DNA from: Rufibacter sediminis
Lineage (GTDB): Bacteria; Bacteroidota; Bacteroidia; Cytophagales; Hymenobacteraceae
Assembly (NCBI RefSeq): GCF_014269285.1
Contig: NZ_JACOAF010000044.1
Location: forward strand, 248,001 to 312,000
DNA: 64,000 bases
Direction of reading: 5' to 3'
Part shown: positions 22,719-35,107 of the stretch, one piece after another
Numbering within the stretch: position 1 is the stretch's first letter
Layout: the number at the start of each line of letters is the position of its first letter
Made by a program: the position numbers and the translations under genes
Notes under the pieces: generated by a model
Databases searched by the model: none
Seen by the model: the letters and a program-made list of their open reading frames with translations, nothing else
Told to the model about the DNA's origin: nothing

Positions 22719-25700
22719 TTGGCTACAAATCAAAAGACAGAGCGGATCAATTTTGCGTCCATCAAGTCGGTTATTGACTACCCGGACTTTCTGGACGTAC
22801 AGCTACAATCTTTTCAGGACTTTTTCCAGTTGGAAACCGCTGCCGAGAACCGCACGGAAGAAGGTCTCTTCAAAGTGTTTGCTGAAAACTTTCCGATCTC
22901 TGATTCAAGAGAGAATTTCGTTCTGGAATTCGTAGACTACCACGTAGACCCACCAAAATATTCAGTTGATGAGTGTATTGACCGTGGGTTGACTTACTCA
23001 GTGCCGTTGAAAGCAAAGCTTCGTCTGATCTGTAATGACACAGATAACGAAGATTTTGAGACCATTGAGCAGGAGGTTTTCTTAGGAAACATCCCGTATA
23101 TGACCGAGAAAGGTTCATTTGTGATTAATGGCGCCGAGCGCGTTATTGTATCGCAGTTGCACCGTTCACCAGGGGTGTTCTTTGCCCAAAGCAAGCACAC
23201 CAATGGTACCAAATTATATTCTGCCAGAATTATCCCTTTCAAAGGTTCTTGGATCGAGTTTGCGACAGACGTGAACAACGTGATGTATGCGTATATCGAT
23301 CGTAAGAAGAAGTTTCCGGTAACAACGCTTCTGCGGGCTATTGGTTACGGAACAGACAAAGACATCCTGGACCTGTTCGGGCTGTCTGAGGAAGTGAAGG
23401 CTGATAAGAAAACATTGAAAGATGTGGTAGGCCGGAAATTAGCCGCTAGGGTTCTGCGCACCTGGACAGAAGACTTCGTGGACGAAGATACCGGTGAAGT
23501 GGTATCTATTGACCGGAACGAGGTTCTGTTGGAGCGTGACTCTGAGGTGACCGAAGATGACTTAGACGTGATCATTGATTCAGGCGTGAAATCCATCATC
23601 CTGCACCGTGAGAACGTCAACATCGCTGACTACAACATTATCTACAATACCCTACAGAAAGATAACTCAAACTCTGAGCAGGAAGCCGTAGAGCAAATCT
23701 ACCGCCAGCTGAGAAACACCGAGGCACCAGACGTAGAGACCGCGCGTGATATTATCCAGAAGTTGTTCTTCAGTGATAAACGTTATGACCTGGGAGATGT
23801 AGGACGTTACAGAATCAACAAGAAACTTGGCCTTGACAAAAACTGGGAAGCCAAAGTATTGACCAATGAGGACATCGTCCTTATTGTGAAATACCTGATT
23901 GGTTTGATCAACTCAAGAGCCGTAGTTGATGATATTGACCACTTGAGCAACCGCCGCGTGAGAACGGTAGGTGAGCAGTTATATGCGCAGTTTGGAGTAG
24001 GTCTGGCCCGTATGGCCAGAACTATCAAAGAGCGGATGAACGTGCGGGACAACGAAGAATTCAAACCGGTTGACTTGATCAACGCGCGTACGCTTTCTTC
24101 GGTGATCAACTCGTTCTTCGGAACCAACCAGCTGTCTCAGTTCATGGACCAGACCAACCCGCTGGCAGAAATCACGCACAAACGTCGTGTGTCTGCACTA
24201 GGGCCAGGAGGTCTTTCCCGTGAGCGCGCCGGTTTTGAGGTACGTGACGTTCACTATACCCACTACGGTCGTCTTTGTACCATTGAAACACCAGAGGGAC
24301 CAAACATTGGTCTGATCTCTTCTTTGTGCGTGCACGCTCGCGTGAACAGCATGGGCTTCATTGAAACGCCTTACCGCAACGTGGTAGAAGGAAAAGTAGA
24401 TGTGACCCATCAGGTGAAATACCTCACCGCCGAAGAAGAAGATACCCACCACATCGCACAGGCTAACGCCATTATCGATGATGAAGGGAACTTCGTGAAT
24501 GATAAAGTGAAAGGCCGTTTTGAGGGCGATTTCCCGGTAGTAGAGCCAGAACGCTATACCTACATGGACGTTGCTCCAAACCAGATTGTGTCGGTAGCAG
24601 CCTCGTTGATTCCGTTCCTGGAGCACGATGATGCGAACCGTGCCTTGATGGGATCAAACATGCAGCGCCAGGCTGTACCATTAGTGAAGCCTCAGGCTCC
24701 TATTGTGGGTACTGGTCTGGAACTGAGAGCCGCCCTTGACTCAAGAGCCTTGGTGAGAGCCGAAGGAGACGGGTACGTTCACTTCGTTGACGCTGATAAA
24801 ATCATCATCCGCTACGATCTTTCAGAAGACGAGAAGCTGGTGAGCTTTGACGCCGAGTTCGTGACGTATGACCTGATCAAGTTCCGCCGCACTAACCAGG
24901 ATACCTGTATCAACTTAACTCCTTTAGTTAAGAAGAACGAGCGGGTAACCAAAGGACAACCGCTGTGCGAAGGATACGCCACCAACCAGGGAGAACTTGC
25001 GCTGGGACGTAACCTACAGGTAGCGTTCATGCCTTGGCAAGGATACAACTTTGAGGATGCGATTGTCATCTCTGAGCGTGTAGTAAGAGATGATGTGTTC
25101 ACCTCTATCCACATTGAAGAGTTTGAACTGGAAGTTCGCGAGACGAAGCGGGGCGAGGAGGAATTAACCTCTGAGATCCCGAACGTGAGCGAAGAAGCCG
25201 TTCGTAACCTGGATGAGAATGGTATCATCCGCATCGGTGCTGAAGTACGCGAAGGAGATATCCTGATTGGTAAAATCACTCCTAAGGGAGAGACGGACCC
25301 AACTCCGGAAGAAAAACTTCTTCGTGCCATCTTCGGGGACAAAGCCGGTGATGTGAAGGATGCTTCCTTGAAAGCGCCGCCCTCCTTGAATGGGGTAGTA
25401 ATTGAGACGAAGTTGTTCTCCCGTCCTAAGAAAGACAAAAACCTTCGGGCCAAGTCTAAGAAAGAGGTGGAAGAACTGAAAGTGAAGTACAACAGTGAAC
25501 TCAAAGCCGTGAAGAACGTGATGATTGAGAAGCTGGTGGCTTTGCTGGAAGGCAAGACAAGCCAAGGAGTACGTCACCGTTTCGGGGACGAAATCCTGAC
25601 CAAAGGCGCGAAATTCGGTAAGAAGAACATCTCCGAGGCACTTTTCCCTGACAAAAACCCTTATAAGGACGAAAGCAACTATGCCGTTCCGGAAGAGGTG

Positions 25701-26591
25701 AACATGTTCAAGGACTTGATCCTGGAAGGATGGACCGCAGATGAGCAGACAAACAAAATGCTGTTGGAGCTGGTGAAAAACTACACCAAGCGCCGCAACA
25801 TGATCTCTGCCCGCTTCAAACGCGATCGCTTCACCCTGGAGGTAGGAGACGAGTTACCAGCCGGTATCGTGCAGTTGGCCAAAGTGTACATCGCCAAGAA
25901 GCGTAAGCTGAAAGTAGGTGATAAGATGGCGGGTCGTCACGGTAACAAGGGGGTAGTAGCCCGTATCGTGCGTGAAGAAGACATGCCGTTCCTGGAAGAC
26001 GGAACACCAATGGACATCGTGTTGAACCCACTTGGGGTACCATCCAGGATGAACATCGGTCAGATCTATGAGACAGTTCTTGGCTGGGCTGGTCTGAAAT
26101 TGGGACGTACGTATGCGACGCCAATCTTTGACGGTGCTACCGAGGAGCAGGTTTCTGCGGAACTGACGGAGGCTGGCTTGCCACGCTTCGGACGTTCTTA
26201 CCTGTTTGATGGTTTGAGTGGCGATCGTTTTGACCAACCAGTAACCGTAGGTGTGATTTACATGCTGAAACTGGGTCACTTGGTTGACGATAAAATGCAC
26301 GCTCGTTCTATCGGACCATACTCATTGATCACGCAGCAGCCATTGGGTGGTAAAGCCCAGTTTGGTGGTCAGCGTTTCGGTGAGATGGAGGTGTGGGCGT
26401 TGGAGGCCTTCGGTGCCGCTAACGTACTGCAGGAGATCTTGACGGTGAAGTCTGATGACGTGATTGGTCGTGCGAAAGCCTACGAAGCCATTGTGAAAGG
26501 TGACGTGTTGCCGAAGCCAAATATCCCTGAGTCGTTCAACGTGTTGATCCACGAACTCAGAGGTTTGGCCTTGGAGATTACGCTGGACTAA
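22719..26591 (+). CDS. rpoB: RNA polymerase beta subunit (TTG start)
   Basis: From TTG at 22719 the product has 1290 residues beginning [20 protein letters not shown] after the start residue, the normal family N-terminus. No in-frame ATG occurs before PYMTEKG, far inside the protein. The frame also stays open upstream to another TTG at 22680. Conserved regions are complete: the rifampicin cluster [20 protein letters not shown] and [20 protein letters not shown] (wild-type-like), [53 protein letters not shown] and the C-terminal [20 protein letters not shown]. It forms the catalytic core with RpoC. Confidence 0.97.
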   Translation: MATNQKTERINFASIKSVIDYPDFLDVQLQSFQDFFQLETAAENRTEEGLFKVFAENFPISDSRENFVLEFVDYHVDPPKYSVDECIDRGLTYSVPLKAKLRLICNDTDNEDFETIEQEVFLGNIPYMTEKGSFVINGAERVIVSQLHRSPGVFFAQSKHTNGTKLYSARIIPFKGSWIEFATDVNNVMYAYIDRKKKFPVTTLLRAIGYGTDKDILDLFGLSEEVKADKKTLKDVVGRKLAARVLRTWTEDFVDEDTGEVVSIDRNEVLLERDSEVTEDDLDVIIDSGVKSIILHRENVNIADYNIIYNTLQKDNSNSEQEAVEQIYRQLRNTEAPDVETARDIIQKLFFSDKRYDLGDVGRYRINKKLGLDKNWEAKVLTNEDIVLIVKYLIGLINSRAVVDDIDHLSNRRVRTVGEQLYAQFGVGLARMARTIKERMNVRDNEEFKPVDLINARTLSSVINSFFGTNQLSQFMDQTNPLAEITHKRRVSALGPGGLSRERAGFEVRDVHYTHYGRLCTIETPEGPNIGLISSLCVHARVNSMGFIETPYRNVVEGKVDVTHQVKYLTAEEEDTHHIAQANAIIDDEGNFVNDKVKGRFEGDFPVVEPERYTYMDVAPNQIVSVAASLIPFLEHDDANRALMGSNMQRQAVPLVKPQAPIVGTGLELRAALDSRALVRAEGDGYVHFVDADKIIIRYDLSEDEKLVSFDAEFVTYDLIKFRRTNQDTCINLTPLVKKNERVTKGQPLCEGYATNQGELALGRNLQVAFMPWQGYNFEDAIVISERVVRDDVFTSIHIEEFELEVRETKRGEEELTSEIPNVSEEAVRNLDENGIIRIGAEVREGDILIGKITPKGETDPTPEEKLLRAIFGDKAGDVKDASLKAPPSLNGVVIETKLFSRPKKDKNLRAKSKKEVEELKVKYNSELKAVKNVMIEKLVALLEGKTSQGVRHRFGDEILTKGAKFGKKNISEALFPDKNPYKDESNYAVPEEVNMFKDLILEGWTADEQTNKMLLELVKNYTKRRNMISARFKRDRFTLEVGDELPAGIVQLAKVYIAKKRKLKVGDKMAGRHGNKGVVARIVREEDMPFLEDGTPMDIVLNPLGVPSRMNIGQIYETVLGWAGLKLGRTYATPIFDGATEEQVSAELTEAGLPRFGRSYLFDGLSGDRFDQPVTVGVIYMLKLGHLVDDKMHARSIGPYSLITQQPLGGKAQFGGQRFGEMEVWALEAFGAANVLQEILTVKSDDVIGRAKAYEAIVKGDVLPKPNIPESFNVLIHELRGLALEITLD

Positions 26592-26595
26592 TAAG

Positions 26596-26634
26596 CTGTT
26601 TTAGAGGAGATTTCAGGAAAGAGGCCCCAAAACG
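26596..26634. repeat. PAL40-like repeat, copy 8, in the rpoB-rpoC gap
   Basis: Begins CTGTTTTAGAGGAGATTTC and ends AGAGGCCCCAAAACG. The outer bases follow the PAL40 pattern but the left inner arm has changed and instead pairs with downstream sequence (see 26606-26652). Confidence 0.6.
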
Positions 26635-26652
26635 CCTCTTCTTGAAATCTCC
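26606..26652 (+). other. Two-tier stem-loop between rpoB and rpoC
   Basis: Outer stem GGAGATTTCA/TGAAATCTCC (10 bp) encloses an inner stem AAGAGGC/GCCTCTT (7 bp). CTTTT follows, but no strong T-run. It lies 14 nt after the rpoB stop and 62 nt before rpoC. An RNase III processing site or partial attenuator are the natural guesses. Confidence 0.75.
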
Positions 26653-26714
26653 CTTTTCAGCGTTAGTAGGGCCGTTTAGTAAAAAGGAAATTTACATATC
26701 TAGCAACACATAAC

Positions 26715-29700
26715 ATGGCGTTAGCAAGAAATAAAAAATTAATCCAAGACTTCTCTAAAGTGACCATCTCGTTGGCTTCTCCAGAATCTATTCTGGAAAG
26801 ATCAAACGGGGAGGTGACGAAACCTGAAACCATCAACTACAGAACCTACAAACCAGAAATGGGTGGTTTGTTCTGCGAGCGGATCTTCGGGCCGGTGAAG
26901 GACTGGGAGTGCCACTGCGGTAAATACAAGAGAATCCGTTACAAAGGGATTATCTGTGACCGTTGCGGGGTTGAAGTAACCGAGAAAAAAGTGCGTCGTG
27001 AGCGCATGGGCCATATTGAGCTAGTTGTACCGGTAGCACACATCTGGTACTTCAAGTCACTGCCAAACAAAATTGGTTATCTGCTAGGCTTGCCAACCAA
27101 GAAGCTTGACCAGATCATCTATTATGAGCGGTACGTAGTAATCCAGCCAGGTATCTTGGGTGAAGACGGCGTGAACATGCTGGACTTCCTGACCGAAGAT
27201 GAGTACCTGGACATGATTGACAAGCTGCCCCGCGAGAACCAGATGTTGGACAACCATGATCCAAATAAGTTCATCGCGAAGATGGGAGCTGAAGCCCTTC
27301 AAATGCTATTGGAGCGCATCAACCTGGATGACCTTTCTTATGACCTGCGTTACTCTGCTGCCCATGAGACTTCTCAGCAGCGGAAAGCAGAAGCGTTAAA
27401 GCGTCTGCGCGTAGTAGAGGCTTTCCGTGATGCAGCTACTCGTATCGAGAACAAGCCTGAGTGGATGGTAATCCGCATGGTGCCTGTGATTCCACCAGAG
27501 TTGCGTCCGTTGGTTCCGTTGGATGGTGGCCGTTTCGCTACCTCTGACTTGAACGACTTATACCGTCGCGTTATCATCCGGAACAACCGTCTGAAGCGTC
27601 TGATCGAGATCAAAGCGCCAGAGGTAATCCTGCGGAACGAGAAACGTATGCTTCAGGAAGCCGTTGACTCCTTGTTCGACAACTCACGTAAAGTGAACGC
27701 GGTTCGGGCAGAAGGTAACCGTGCCCTGAAATCGCTTTCTGACATGCTGAAAGGTAAGCAAGGACGTTTCCGTCAGAACTTGCTTGGTAAGCGTGTGGAT
27801 TATTCAGGTCGTTCCGTAATCGTGGTAGGACCAGAATTGAAACTGCACGAGTGCGGTCTGCCTAAAAACATGGCGGCTGAGCTTTTCAAACCGTTCATCA
27901 TCCGTAAGCTGATCGAGCGCGGAATCGTGAAGACGGTAAAATCTGCGAAGAAAATCGTAGACAGAAAAGACCCAGTTGTATGGGATATTTTGGAAAACGT
28001 GCTGAAAGGACACCCGGTACTGTTGAACCGTGCTCCTACGCTCCACAGATTAGGTATTCAGGCGTTCCAGCCGAAACTGATTGAAGGAAAAGCAATCCAG
28101 CTGCACCCCTTAGTAACCACAGCATTCAACGCCGACTTTGACGGTGACCAGATGGCGGTACACGTTCCACTAGGACCGGCCGCAATCCTGGAAGCCTCTA
28201 TGTTGATGTTGGCTTCGCACAACATTCTGAACCCTGCCAACGGTGCGCCAATTGCAGTACCTTCTCAGGACATGGTGTTGGGCTTATACTATGTAACCAA
28301 AGGCAAGCGCTCCACTGAGAATGAGAAAATTCAAGGTGAGGGAATGTCTTTCTACTCTGCCGAAGAAGTAATCATCGCCATCAATGAAGGCCAGCTTTCC
28401 AAGCATGCTTACATTAAGGTGCGGGTGAAAGTATTGGATGAGAACAACCAACTTGTAACGAAGCTTATTGAGACCGTTGCGGGTAGAGTTCTTTTCAACC
28501 AGTTCGTGCCTGAGGAAGTGGGTTATGTAGACGAACTTCTTTCTAAAAAGAAATTGCAGCAGATTATCTCCCGCGTGTTCAAAGTAACCGGCATGGCGAG
28601 AACTGCTCAGTTCCTGGATGATATCAAGACCCTAGGATTCCAATCTGCTTACAAAGGCGGTCTATCCATGGGCTTGGGTGACATCGTGATCCCGAAAGAG
28701 AAAGACATCTTAGTAGGTCAGGCCAAGCAAGACGTAGATGCGGTTTGGGCTAACTATTCTATGGGTCTGATCACGGACAACGAGCGGTACAACCAGGTAA
28801 TCGATATCTGGACGCGTATCAACAACCAGATCACTGAAACCTTGATGACGCGTCTTGAGAAAGATGACCAAGGGTTCAACTCCATCTTCATGATGATGCA
28901 CTCCGGAGCCCGTGGTTCCCGTGAGCAGATCCGTCAGTTAGGTGGTATGCGGGGTCTGATGGCGAAACCACAGAAGTCCTTGCAAGGCTCAGTAGGGGAG
29001 ATTATTGAAAACCCAATTCTATCTAACTTCAAAGAAGGTCTGGATGTAATTGAGTACTTCATCTCTACCCACGGTGCCCGTAAAGGTCTTGCGGATACCG
29101 CCTTGAAAACGGCGGATGCGGGTTACCTGACCCGTCGTTTAGTGGACGTTTCTCAGGATGTGATCGTAAACGAATCTGACTGTGGTACGCTGCGTGGTCT
29201 GGAGGTAAGTGCCTTGAAAGACAACGAAGATATTGTGGAGTCTCTGTCTGAGCGTATCCTGGGTCGTGTGAACGTGCATGACATCATTGATCCGATCACC
29301 GGAGAACTGATTCATGAGTCAGGAAACGAGATCACCGAAGAAGTAGCCAGAATTATTGAGAATTCGGCTATTGAAAGCGTGGAGATCCGCTCCGTATTAA
29401 CGTGCGAGACCAAGCGTGGTATCTGTGCCAAATGCTACGGACGTAACCTGTCAACTGGCCGTATGGTGCAGAAAGGGGAGGCCGTTGGGGTTATCGCGGC
29501 ACAGTCCATTGGTGAGCCTGGTACACAGTTGACCCTCCGTACTTTCCACGTGGGTGGTACTGCGTCTAACATTGCCGTAGATGCCGCTATCCGCGCCAAA
29601 TTTGCCGGTGCCATCGAGTTCGAAGATGTTCGGACCATTGAGACCATGAACGCAGAAGGCGAGCCGGTGAAAGTGGTGATGGGTCGTTCAGGTGAGGTGA

Positions 29701-31034
29701 AGATTGTGGAGCCAACCACTGGAAAACTCCTGATCAGCAACCACGTGCCTTACGGTTCATTCTTGTTAGTAAACGAAGGACAAACCGTTACCAAAGGCGA
29801 TGAGCTGTGTAACTGGGATCCATATAACGCGGTTATCCTTTCAGAGTTTGACGGTACTATCGCTTACGAATCCATTGTGGAAGGTATCACCTTCCGTGAG
29901 GAGTCTGATGAGCAGACCGGTCACCGTGAGAAAGTGATCATCGAGACAAAAGATAAGACGAAGAACCCTGCCATTGTCATTATTCCAACCAATGGTGAGC
30001 CTAAAACCTACAACATTCCAGTAGGCGCTCACTTAGCGGTAGAAGACGGACAAGTGATCAAAGCAGGTCAGATTATCTCTAAAATCCCACGTGCTATTGG
30101 TAAGACCCGCGACATCACGGGTGGTCTGCCACGGGTTACCGAGCTCTTTGAGGCCCGTAACCCGTCTAACCCAGCGGTAGTGAGTGAGATTGACGGTGTG
30201 GTAACCTACGGTGGCGTGAAGCGCGGTAACCGGGAGATCTACATCGAGTCGAAGGATGGCGTGAAGAAGAAGTACATGGTGCCTCTCTCCAAGCACATCC
30301 TGGTGCAGGACAATGACTTTGTGCGGGCCGGTGTTCCGTTGTCAGACGGTGCCATCACGCCAAACGATATCCTGAACATCCAGGGACCAGGTGCCGTGCA
30401 GGAATACTTAGTGAACGAGATTCAGGAAGTATACCGTCTGCAAGGGGTGAAGATCAACGACAAGCACATTGAAGTGGTAGTTCGTCAGATGATGCAGAAA
30501 GTGAACGTGATCGATCCGGGTGATACCAGCTTCCTGGAGAACCAGACGGTAGATAAAGTAACGTTCATGGAAGAAAACGACATGATCATTGACATGAAAG
30601 TAGTGGAGGATGCAGGTGACTCAACCGCCATGAAACCAGGTATGATTGTGACAGCGCGTCGTCTGCGGGATGAGAACTCTAGCTTGAAGCGTCGTGACCT
30701 GCGGGTAGTAACCGTGCGTGATGCACAGCCAGCGGTGTCTAGACCAACCTTGCAAGGAATCACCCAGGCCTCTTTGGGTACGCAAAGCTTTATCTCGGCG
30801 GCTTCCTTCCAGGAGACCACCAAGGTGTTGAGCGAAGCAGCCATCAAAGGAAAAGCAGACGAATTACTGGGCTTGAAAGAGAACGTAATTGTGGGTCACT
30901 TAATTCCGGCAGGTACCGGCTTGCGCGAGTACACTAAGATCATTGTAGGCTCTAAGGACGAGTATGAAGCTCTGACTGCCAGCAGACAATCAGGAGTGAA
31001 AGCAGCTAAACAGGGCGAACTGCAAGAGAAATAA
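26715..31034 (+). CDS. rpoC: RNA polymerase beta' subunit
   Basis: 1439 residues. The N-terminal zinc finger is [20 protein letters not shown]. Lid/rudder region and the catalytic loop [15 protein letters not shown] (three Mg-binding Asp) are intact. The bridge-helix and trigger-loop region ([40 protein letters not shown]) is complete. The second zinc site is [20 protein letters not shown]. The length fits Bacteroidota RpoC, which carry extra domains in the C-terminal half. It is 123 nt downstream of rpoB, separated by a PAL40 remnant and hairpin, and 1 nt upstream of the DUF3467 gene. Confidence 0.99.
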   Translation: MALARNKKLIQDFSKVTISLASPESILERSNGEVTKPETINYRTYKPEMGGLFCERIFGPVKDWECHCGKYKRIRYKGIICDRCGVEVTEKKVRRERMGHIELVVPVAHIWYFKSLPNKIGYLLGLPTKKLDQIIYYERYVVIQPGILGEDGVNMLDFLTEDEYLDMIDKLPRENQMLDNHDPNKFIAKMGAEALQMLLERINLDDLSYDLRYSAAHETSQQRKAEALKRLRVVEAFRDAATRIENKPEWMVIRMVPVIPPELRPLVPLDGGRFATSDLNDLYRRVIIRNNRLKRLIEIKAPEVILRNEKRMLQEAVDSLFDNSRKVNAVRAEGNRALKSLSDMLKGKQGRFRQNLLGKRVDYSGRSVIVVGPELKLHECGLPKNMAAELFKPFIIRKLIERGIVKTVKSAKKIVDRKDPVVWDILENVLKGHPVLLNRAPTLHRLGIQAFQPKLIEGKAIQLHPLVTTAFNADFDGDQMAVHVPLGPAAILEASMLMLASHNILNPANGAPIAVPSQDMVLGLYYVTKGKRSTENEKIQGEGMSFYSAEEVIIAINEGQLSKHAYIKVRVKVLDENNQLVTKLIETVAGRVLFNQFVPEEVGYVDELLSKKKLQQIISRVFKVTGMARTAQFLDDIKTLGFQSAYKGGLSMGLGDIVIPKEKDILVGQAKQDVDAVWANYSMGLITDNERYNQVIDIWTRINNQITETLMTRLEKDDQGFNSIFMMMHSGARGSREQIRQLGGMRGLMAKPQKSLQGSVGEIIENPILSNFKEGLDVIEYFISTHGARKGLADTALKTADAGYLTRRLVDVSQDVIVNESDCGTLRGLEVSALKDNEDIVESLSERILGRVNVHDIIDPITGELIHESGNEITEEVARIIENSAIESVEIRSVLTCETKRGICAKCYGRNLSTGRMVQKGEAVGVIAAQSIGEPGTQLTLRTFHVGGTASNIAVDAAIRAKFAGAIEFEDVRTIETMNAEGEPVKVVMGRSGEVKIVEPTTGKLLISNHVPYGSFLLVNEGQTVTKGDELCNWDPYNAVILSEFDGTIAYESIVEGITFREESDEQTGHREKVIIETKDKTKNPAIVIIPTNGEPKTYNIPVGAHLAVEDGQVIKAGQIISKIPRAIGKTRDITGGLPRVTELFEARNPSNPAVVSEIDGVVTYGGVKRGNREIYIESKDGVKKKYMVPLSKHILVQDNDFVRAGVPLSDGAITPNDILNIQGPGAVQEYLVNEIQEVYRLQGVKINDKHIEVVVRQMMQKVNVIDPGDTSFLENQTVDKVTFMEENDMIIDMKVVEDAGDSTAMKPGMIVTARRLRDENSSLKRRDLRVVTVRDAQPAVSRPTLQGITQASLGTQSFISAASFQETTKVLSEAAIKGKADELLGLKENVIVGHLIPAGTGLREYTKIIVGSKDEYEALTASRQSGVKAAKQGELQEK

Positions 31035-31035
31035 G

Positions 31036-31350
31036 ATGGCAGCCGCAGAACAACAAGGACAGATCAACATTGAGTTGACCGAGGAGATTGCAGAGGGTGA
31101 GTACGCAAACCTGGCCATGATTGCACACTCCCACAGTGAATTCGTGCTTGATTTTATCCGTCTGATGCCCGGAATTCCGAAGGCAAAAGTGAAGTCAAGA
31201 GTGGTGATTACTCCAGAGCATGCCAAGCGTTTCTTGGCTGCTTTGGAGGAAAACATCCTAAAGTATGAGCAAAGTTTTGGGGTGATCAGGCAGACGCCGG
31301 AAGCCCCAAGCTTTCCGCTCAATTTTGGGGGCACAATTGGCGAAGCATAA
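31036..31350 (+). CDS. DUF3467 protein
   Basis: A 104-residue soluble protein starting 1 nt after the rpoC stop, so almost certainly co-transcribed and coupled. Typical sequence: INIELTEEIAEGEYANLAMI, HSHSEFVLDFIRLMPGIPKA, KVKSRVVITPEHAKRFLAAL and a short C-terminal helix. Proteins of this family next to rpoC are conserved across Bacteroidota; their function is unknown. The position suggests a link with RNA polymerase, which is inference. Confidence 0.93.
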   Translation: MAAAEQQGQINIELTEEIAEGEYANLAMIAHSHSEFVLDFIRLMPGIPKAKVKSRVVITPEHAKRFLAALEENILKYEQSFGVIRQTPEAPSFPLNFGGTIGEA

Positions 31351-31377
31351 GCCATTAATAATTAATGAATTAAAACT

Positions 31378-31408
31378 TTGAATTTGCAAAGCAAAATTTA
31401 TACCTTTG
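31378..31408 (+). promoter_or_regulatory. Promoter of the str operon (rpsL-rpsG-fusA-rpsJ)
   Basis: TTG at 31378-31380, exactly 20 nt, then TACCTTTG at 31401-31408. The start near 31415 gives a leader of about 38 nt before the rpsL ATG. Confidence 0.85.
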
Positions 31409-31452
31409 CAAACCATTTTTTGAAGAGAGAAATCAGTTTAAAAAGTTAGTAA

Positions 31453-31869
31453 ATGCCTACTATACAACAATTAGTAAGAAAGGGAAGAGAAGCGCTAACA
31501 TCAAAGTCTAAGTCTCCAGCTCTTGACTCATGCCCGCAGAGACGTGGCGTGTGCACACGCGTTTACACAACCACACCTAAGAAGCCAAACTCAGCGATGA
31601 GAAAAGTGGCTCGTGTGCGTTTGACAAACGGCAAAGAAGTCAATGCCTATATCCCGGGTGAAGGCCACAACCTGCAAGAGCACTCCATCGTGCTTATCAG
31701 AGGCGGTCGTGTGAAAGACTTACCAGGTGTAAGATACCACATCATTCGTGGTGCGTTAGATACTGCCGGTGTAAACGGTCGTCTACAGTCCCGTTCTAAA
31801 TACGGTGCAAAACGTCCTAAACCAGGTCAGCCAGCAGCTGCTGCAGGAAAAGGCGGTAAGAAAAAATAA
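31453..31869 (+). CDS. rpsL: 30S ribosomal protein S12
   Basis: 138 residues. Decoding-site motifs [18 protein letters not shown] (the Lys tied to streptomycin sensitivity is unchanged) and [20 protein letters not shown] (second Lys unchanged). A C-terminal basic tail ([19 protein letters not shown]) makes it longer than the E. coli protein (124). It is first in the str operon and 13 nt upstream of rpsG. Confidence 0.98.
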   Translation: MPTIQQLVRKGREALTSKSKSPALDSCPQRRGVCTRVYTTTPKKPNSAMRKVARVRLTNGKEVNAYIPGEGHNLQEHSIVLIRGGRVKDLPGVRYHIIRGALDTAGVNGRLQSRSKYGAKRPKPGQPAAAAGKGGKKK

Positions 31870-31882
31870 TTGAGTTAAGACA

Positions 31883-32350
31883 ATGAGAAAAGCGAAACCA
31901 AAGAAGAGAATTCTTCTTCCTGATCCAAAATACAAAGAAACTCTGGTTACCCGTTTTGTGAACTACCTGATGGTAGACGGTAAGAAGAGTGTGGCATACA
32001 AGATTTTTTACGATGCTTGCGATTTAGTTGAGAAAAGAACTAAAGAGAGCGGGTTAGATACCTGGAAAAAAGCATTGAACAACATCATGCCAGGTGTAGA
32101 GGTAAAATCCCGCCGTGTAGGTGGTGCTACTTTCCAGGTGCCAACTGAGGTACGTCCGGACAGAAAGATTTCTCTTGGTATCAAATGGATGATCTCCTAC
32201 GCTCGCAAGAGAGGTGAGAAGACCATGATGGATAAATTAGCTGGTGAGATCATCGCCGCTGCCAAAGGAGAAGGTGCTGCTGTGAAGAAAAAAGATGATA
32301 CGCACAGAATGGCGGAAGCTAACAAAGCATTCTCGCATTTCAGATTCTAA
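31883..32350 (+). CDS. rpsG: 30S ribosomal protein S7
   Basis: 155 residues; nucleates assembly of the 30S head. Motifs: [60 protein letters not shown] and the C-terminal [14 protein letters not shown]. It is 2 nt upstream of fusA. Confidence 0.98.
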   Translation: MRKAKPKKRILLPDPKYKETLVTRFVNYLMVDGKKSVAYKIFYDACDLVEKRTKESGLDTWKKALNNIMPGVEVKSRRVGGATFQVPTEVRPDRKISLGIKWMISYARKRGEKTMMDKLAGEIIAAAKGEGAAVKKKDDTHRMAEANKAFSHFRF

Positions 32351-32352
32351 GA

Positions 32353-34452
32353 ATGGCTAGAGACTTAAAATTCACAAGAAACATAGGGATTGCCGCGCAC
32401 ATTGATGCCGGTAAGACCACAACTACAGAGCGTATCCTGTACTATGCTGGTGTGAGCCACAAAATAGGAGAGGTGCACGATGGAGCTGCCACCATGGACT
32501 GGATGGAGCAGGAGCAGGAAAGAGGTATCACCATTACTTCTGCCGCTACTACTGTAAACTGGGACTACAGAGGTGACAAATACCACATCAACATCATTGA
32601 TACTCCAGGTCACGTTGACTTTACCGTAGAGGTAAACCGTTCCCTGCGTGTATTGGATGGTCTGGTGTTCCTGTTCAGCGCAGTGGATGGTGTTGAGCCA
32701 CAATCTGAGACGAACTGGAGACTTGCTGACAACTACAAAGTAGCCCGTATCGGTTTCGTTAACAAAATGGACCGTTCCGGTGCTGACTTCCTTGCTGTTT
32801 GTAAGCAAGTGAAAGAAATGCTGGGCAGCAACGCCGTAGCGCTTCAGTTGCCAATTGGTGCTGAAGATGACTTCAAAGGCGTGGTTGACTTAGTAAACTT
32901 CAGAGGTATTGAGTGGAATGAGCACGACAAAGGGATGACCTTTAGAGAAGTTCCAATTCCAGACGATATGCTGGAGGAAGCCACTGAATACCGTGAGAAG
33001 TTACTGGAAGCAGTAGCGGATTACGATGAGTCTCTGATGGAGAAATACTTCGAAGATCCAGAGACTATCACCGAAGAAGAAATCATGAATGCCCTTCGGA
33101 AAGCTACCATTGACATGGCCATCGTGCCAATGCTTTGTGGTTCTTCCTTCAAAAACAAAGGTGTTCAGACAATGTTGGACTACGTGATGGCTTTGATCCC
33201 GTCTCCTCTGGACAAAGACAACATTGTAGGTACTAACCCAGATACAGGCGAAGAAGTAGTGCGTAAGCCAAGCGAGAGCGATCCTTTTGCTGGTCTAGCC
33301 TTCAAAATCGCTACTGACCCTTACGTAGGTCGCCTTTGCTTTGTGCGTGCCTATTCAGGTGTATTAGAGTCTGGTTCTTACGTGTACAATACCCGCTCAA
33401 ACAACAAAGAGCGTATTTCACGTATCTTCCAGATGCACGCCAACAAACAAAACCAGATCGAGCGGTTAAGCGCTGGAGATATTGGAGCGGTAGTTGGTTT
33501 CAAAGACATCAAAACAGGTGATACCCTTTGTGACCAAAGCGCGAAGATCGTTCTGGAATCAATGGACTTCCCTGAGCCGGTAATTGGATACGCCATTGAG
33601 CCTAAAACTCAGGCTGACTCTGACAAAATGGGTATGGCTATCGCCAAACTTATTGAAGAGGATCCAACCCTGCAGGTGAACACTGACGAGGAAACTGGTC
33701 AGACCATCTTGAGAGGTATGGGTGAGCTTCACCTGGAGATCATCATTGACCGGATGAAGCGTGAGTTCAAGGTAGAATTGAACCAAGGTGCGCCTCAGGT
33801 AGCTTACAAAGAAACCATCACCAAGTCTATTGAGCACCGTGAGGTTTACAAGAAGCAATCTGGTGGACGTGGTAAATTCGCGGATATCGTGTTTACCATG
33901 GGACCACGTGAAGACGGCAAAACAGGTCTTGAGTTTGAGAACGCCATTGTTGGTGGTGTAATCCCAAGAGAATTCATCCCACCTGTGCAGAAAGGCTTTG
34001 AAGAAGCGATGAAGAATGGTATCCTTGCTGGTTTCCCGGTAGACTCCATGAAAGTTCGCTTGTTCCACGGTTCTTTCCACGACGTTGACTCTGATGCCTT
34101 GTCCTTTGAATTAGCTGCCCGTGCAGGTTTCAAAGAAGCTGGTAAGCAGTGTGCCCCTAAACTTCTTGAGCCAATCATGGCCGTTGACGTAGTAACTCCA
34201 GATGAGTACACTGGTCCGGTTACAGGTGACTTGAACAGAAGAAGAGGTATCATGAAAGGGATGGATACCAAAGGTACTTCTACCGTAGTGAAAGCCGATG
34301 TTCCTTTATCTGAACTGTTCGGTTACGTAACTGACTTACGTACCATCACCTCTGGTAGAGCAACTGCTTCGCTTACTTTCTCACACTATGAGCAAGTACC
34401 GCAGAACCTGGCAGATGGGATCATCGCAAAAATTAAAGGGACTTCGAAATAG
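32353..34452 (+). CDS. fusA: Elongation factor G
   Basis: 699 residues; the translocation GTPase. G1 [19 protein letters not shown]2 [16 protein letters not shown]3 [15 protein letters not shown]4 [12 protein letters not shown]. Domain IV includes [20 protein letters not shown]. Domain V has [19 protein letters not shown] and [14 protein letters not shown]. Lies between rpsG (2 nt) and rpsJ (10 nt). As the only EF-G in the window, in the str position, it is the housekeeping copy. Confidence 0.98.
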   Translation: MARDLKFTRNIGIAAHIDAGKTTTTERILYYAGVSHKIGEVHDGAATMDWMEQEQERGITITSAATTVNWDYRGDKYHINIIDTPGHVDFTVEVNRSLRVLDGLVFLFSAVDGVEPQSETNWRLADNYKVARIGFVNKMDRSGADFLAVCKQVKEMLGSNAVALQLPIGAEDDFKGVVDLVNFRGIEWNEHDKGMTFREVPIPDDMLEEATEYREKLLEAVADYDESLMEKYFEDPETITEEEIMNALRKATIDMAIVPMLCGSSFKNKGVQTMLDYVMALIPSPLDKDNIVGTNPDTGEEVVRKPSESDPFAGLAFKIATDPYVGRLCFVRAYSGVLESGSYVYNTRSNNKERISRIFQMHANKQNQIERLSAGDIGAVVGFKDIKTGDTLCDQSAKIVLESMDFPEPVIGYAIEPKTQADSDKMGMAIAKLIEEDPTLQVNTDEETGQTILRGMGELHLEIIIDRMKREFKVELNQGAPQVAYKETITKSIEHREVYKKQSGGRGKFADIVFTMGPREDGKTGLEFENAIVGGVIPREFIPPVQKGFEEAMKNGILAGFPVDSMKVRLFHGSFHDVDSDALSFELAARAGFKEAGKQCAPKLLEPIMAVDVVTPDEYTGPVTGDLNRRRGIMKGMDTKGTSTVVKADVPLSELFGYVTDLRTITSGRATASLTFSHYEQVPQNLADGIIAKIKGTSK

Positions 34453-34462
34453 TTGAAATAGA

Positions 34463-34768
34463 ATGAATCAAAAGATCAGAATCAAACTGAAATCTTACGA
34501 TCACAATCTGGTTGATAAATCATCAGAGAAAATCGTGAAAGCGGTAAAAGCAACTGGTGCGATCGTGAGTGGTCCTATTCCTTTGCCTACCGAAAAAGAT
34601 ATCTTCACTGTTCTTCGTTCACCACACGTGAACAAGAAAGCAAGAGAGCAATTCCAACTTTGCACCTATAAAAGATTAGTAGATATCTATTCTACTTCTT
34701 CTAAAACGGTAGATGCCTTGATGAAGCTTGAATTACCAAGCGGCGTTGATGTTGAAATCAAAGTTTGA
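34463..34768 (+). CDS. rpsJ: 30S ribosomal protein S10
   Basis: 101 residues. Motifs: [60 protein letters not shown] and the C-terminal [11 protein letters not shown]. In most bacteria rpsJ heads the S10 operon; here it is the last gene of the str unit, because a strong terminator follows 18 nt later and rplC has its own promoter. Confidence 0.98.
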   Translation: MNQKIRIKLKSYDHNLVDKSSEKIVKAVKATGAIVSGPIPLPTEKDIFTVLRSPHVNKKAREQFQLCTYKRLVDIYSTSSKTVDALMKLELPSGVDVEIKV

Positions 34769-34786
34769 TAAGACAAGCTGAATAGT

Positions 34787-34818
34787 AAAAGGGAGAGGGC
34801 AACCTCTCCCTTTTTTTG
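34787..34818 (+). terminator. Rho-independent terminator after rpsJ
   Basis: AAAGGGAGAGG and CCTCTCCCTTT pair around GCAA and run into TTTTTTT. A strong terminator that ends the str transcript. Confidence 0.93.
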
Positions 34819-34835
34819 TGCCAAAGAAGCTCATT

Positions 34836-34877
34836 CTGTTTTAAGGCCGTTTTCCGGAAAACATCTCTAAAACACAG
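34836..34877. repeat. PAL40 palindromic repeat, copy 9
   Basis: CTGTTTTAAGGCCGTTTTCC then GGAAAACATCTCTAAAACAC. Follows the rpsJ terminator. Confidence 0.8.
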
Positions 34878-34949
34878 GCGCTATATTTTTTAACAGGTGC
34901 TATATTCTTTAATAGAAGACCAGATAAATAGAGCAGGAGGGTGGCAGAT

Positions 34950-34989
34950 CTGTTTTAAGGCTGTTTTCCAGAAATAAAGCAGTAAACAA
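34950..34989. repeat. PAL40 palindromic repeat, copy 10
   Basis: CTGTTTTAAGGCTGTTTTCC then AGAAATAAAGCAGTAAACAA; right half degenerate. It is the second copy in the rpsJ-rplC gap. Confidence 0.75.
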
Positions 34990-35107
34990 CCGGCGGAACG
35001 GAATCATTTTCAACGCCGGAAAGTTAACTGCCTACTTCTATGGGAGCTTGCAGAAAGAACTTAGTTGAAAATACATTACTATCTGAAAACAAATAATTTA
35101 GGATAGC

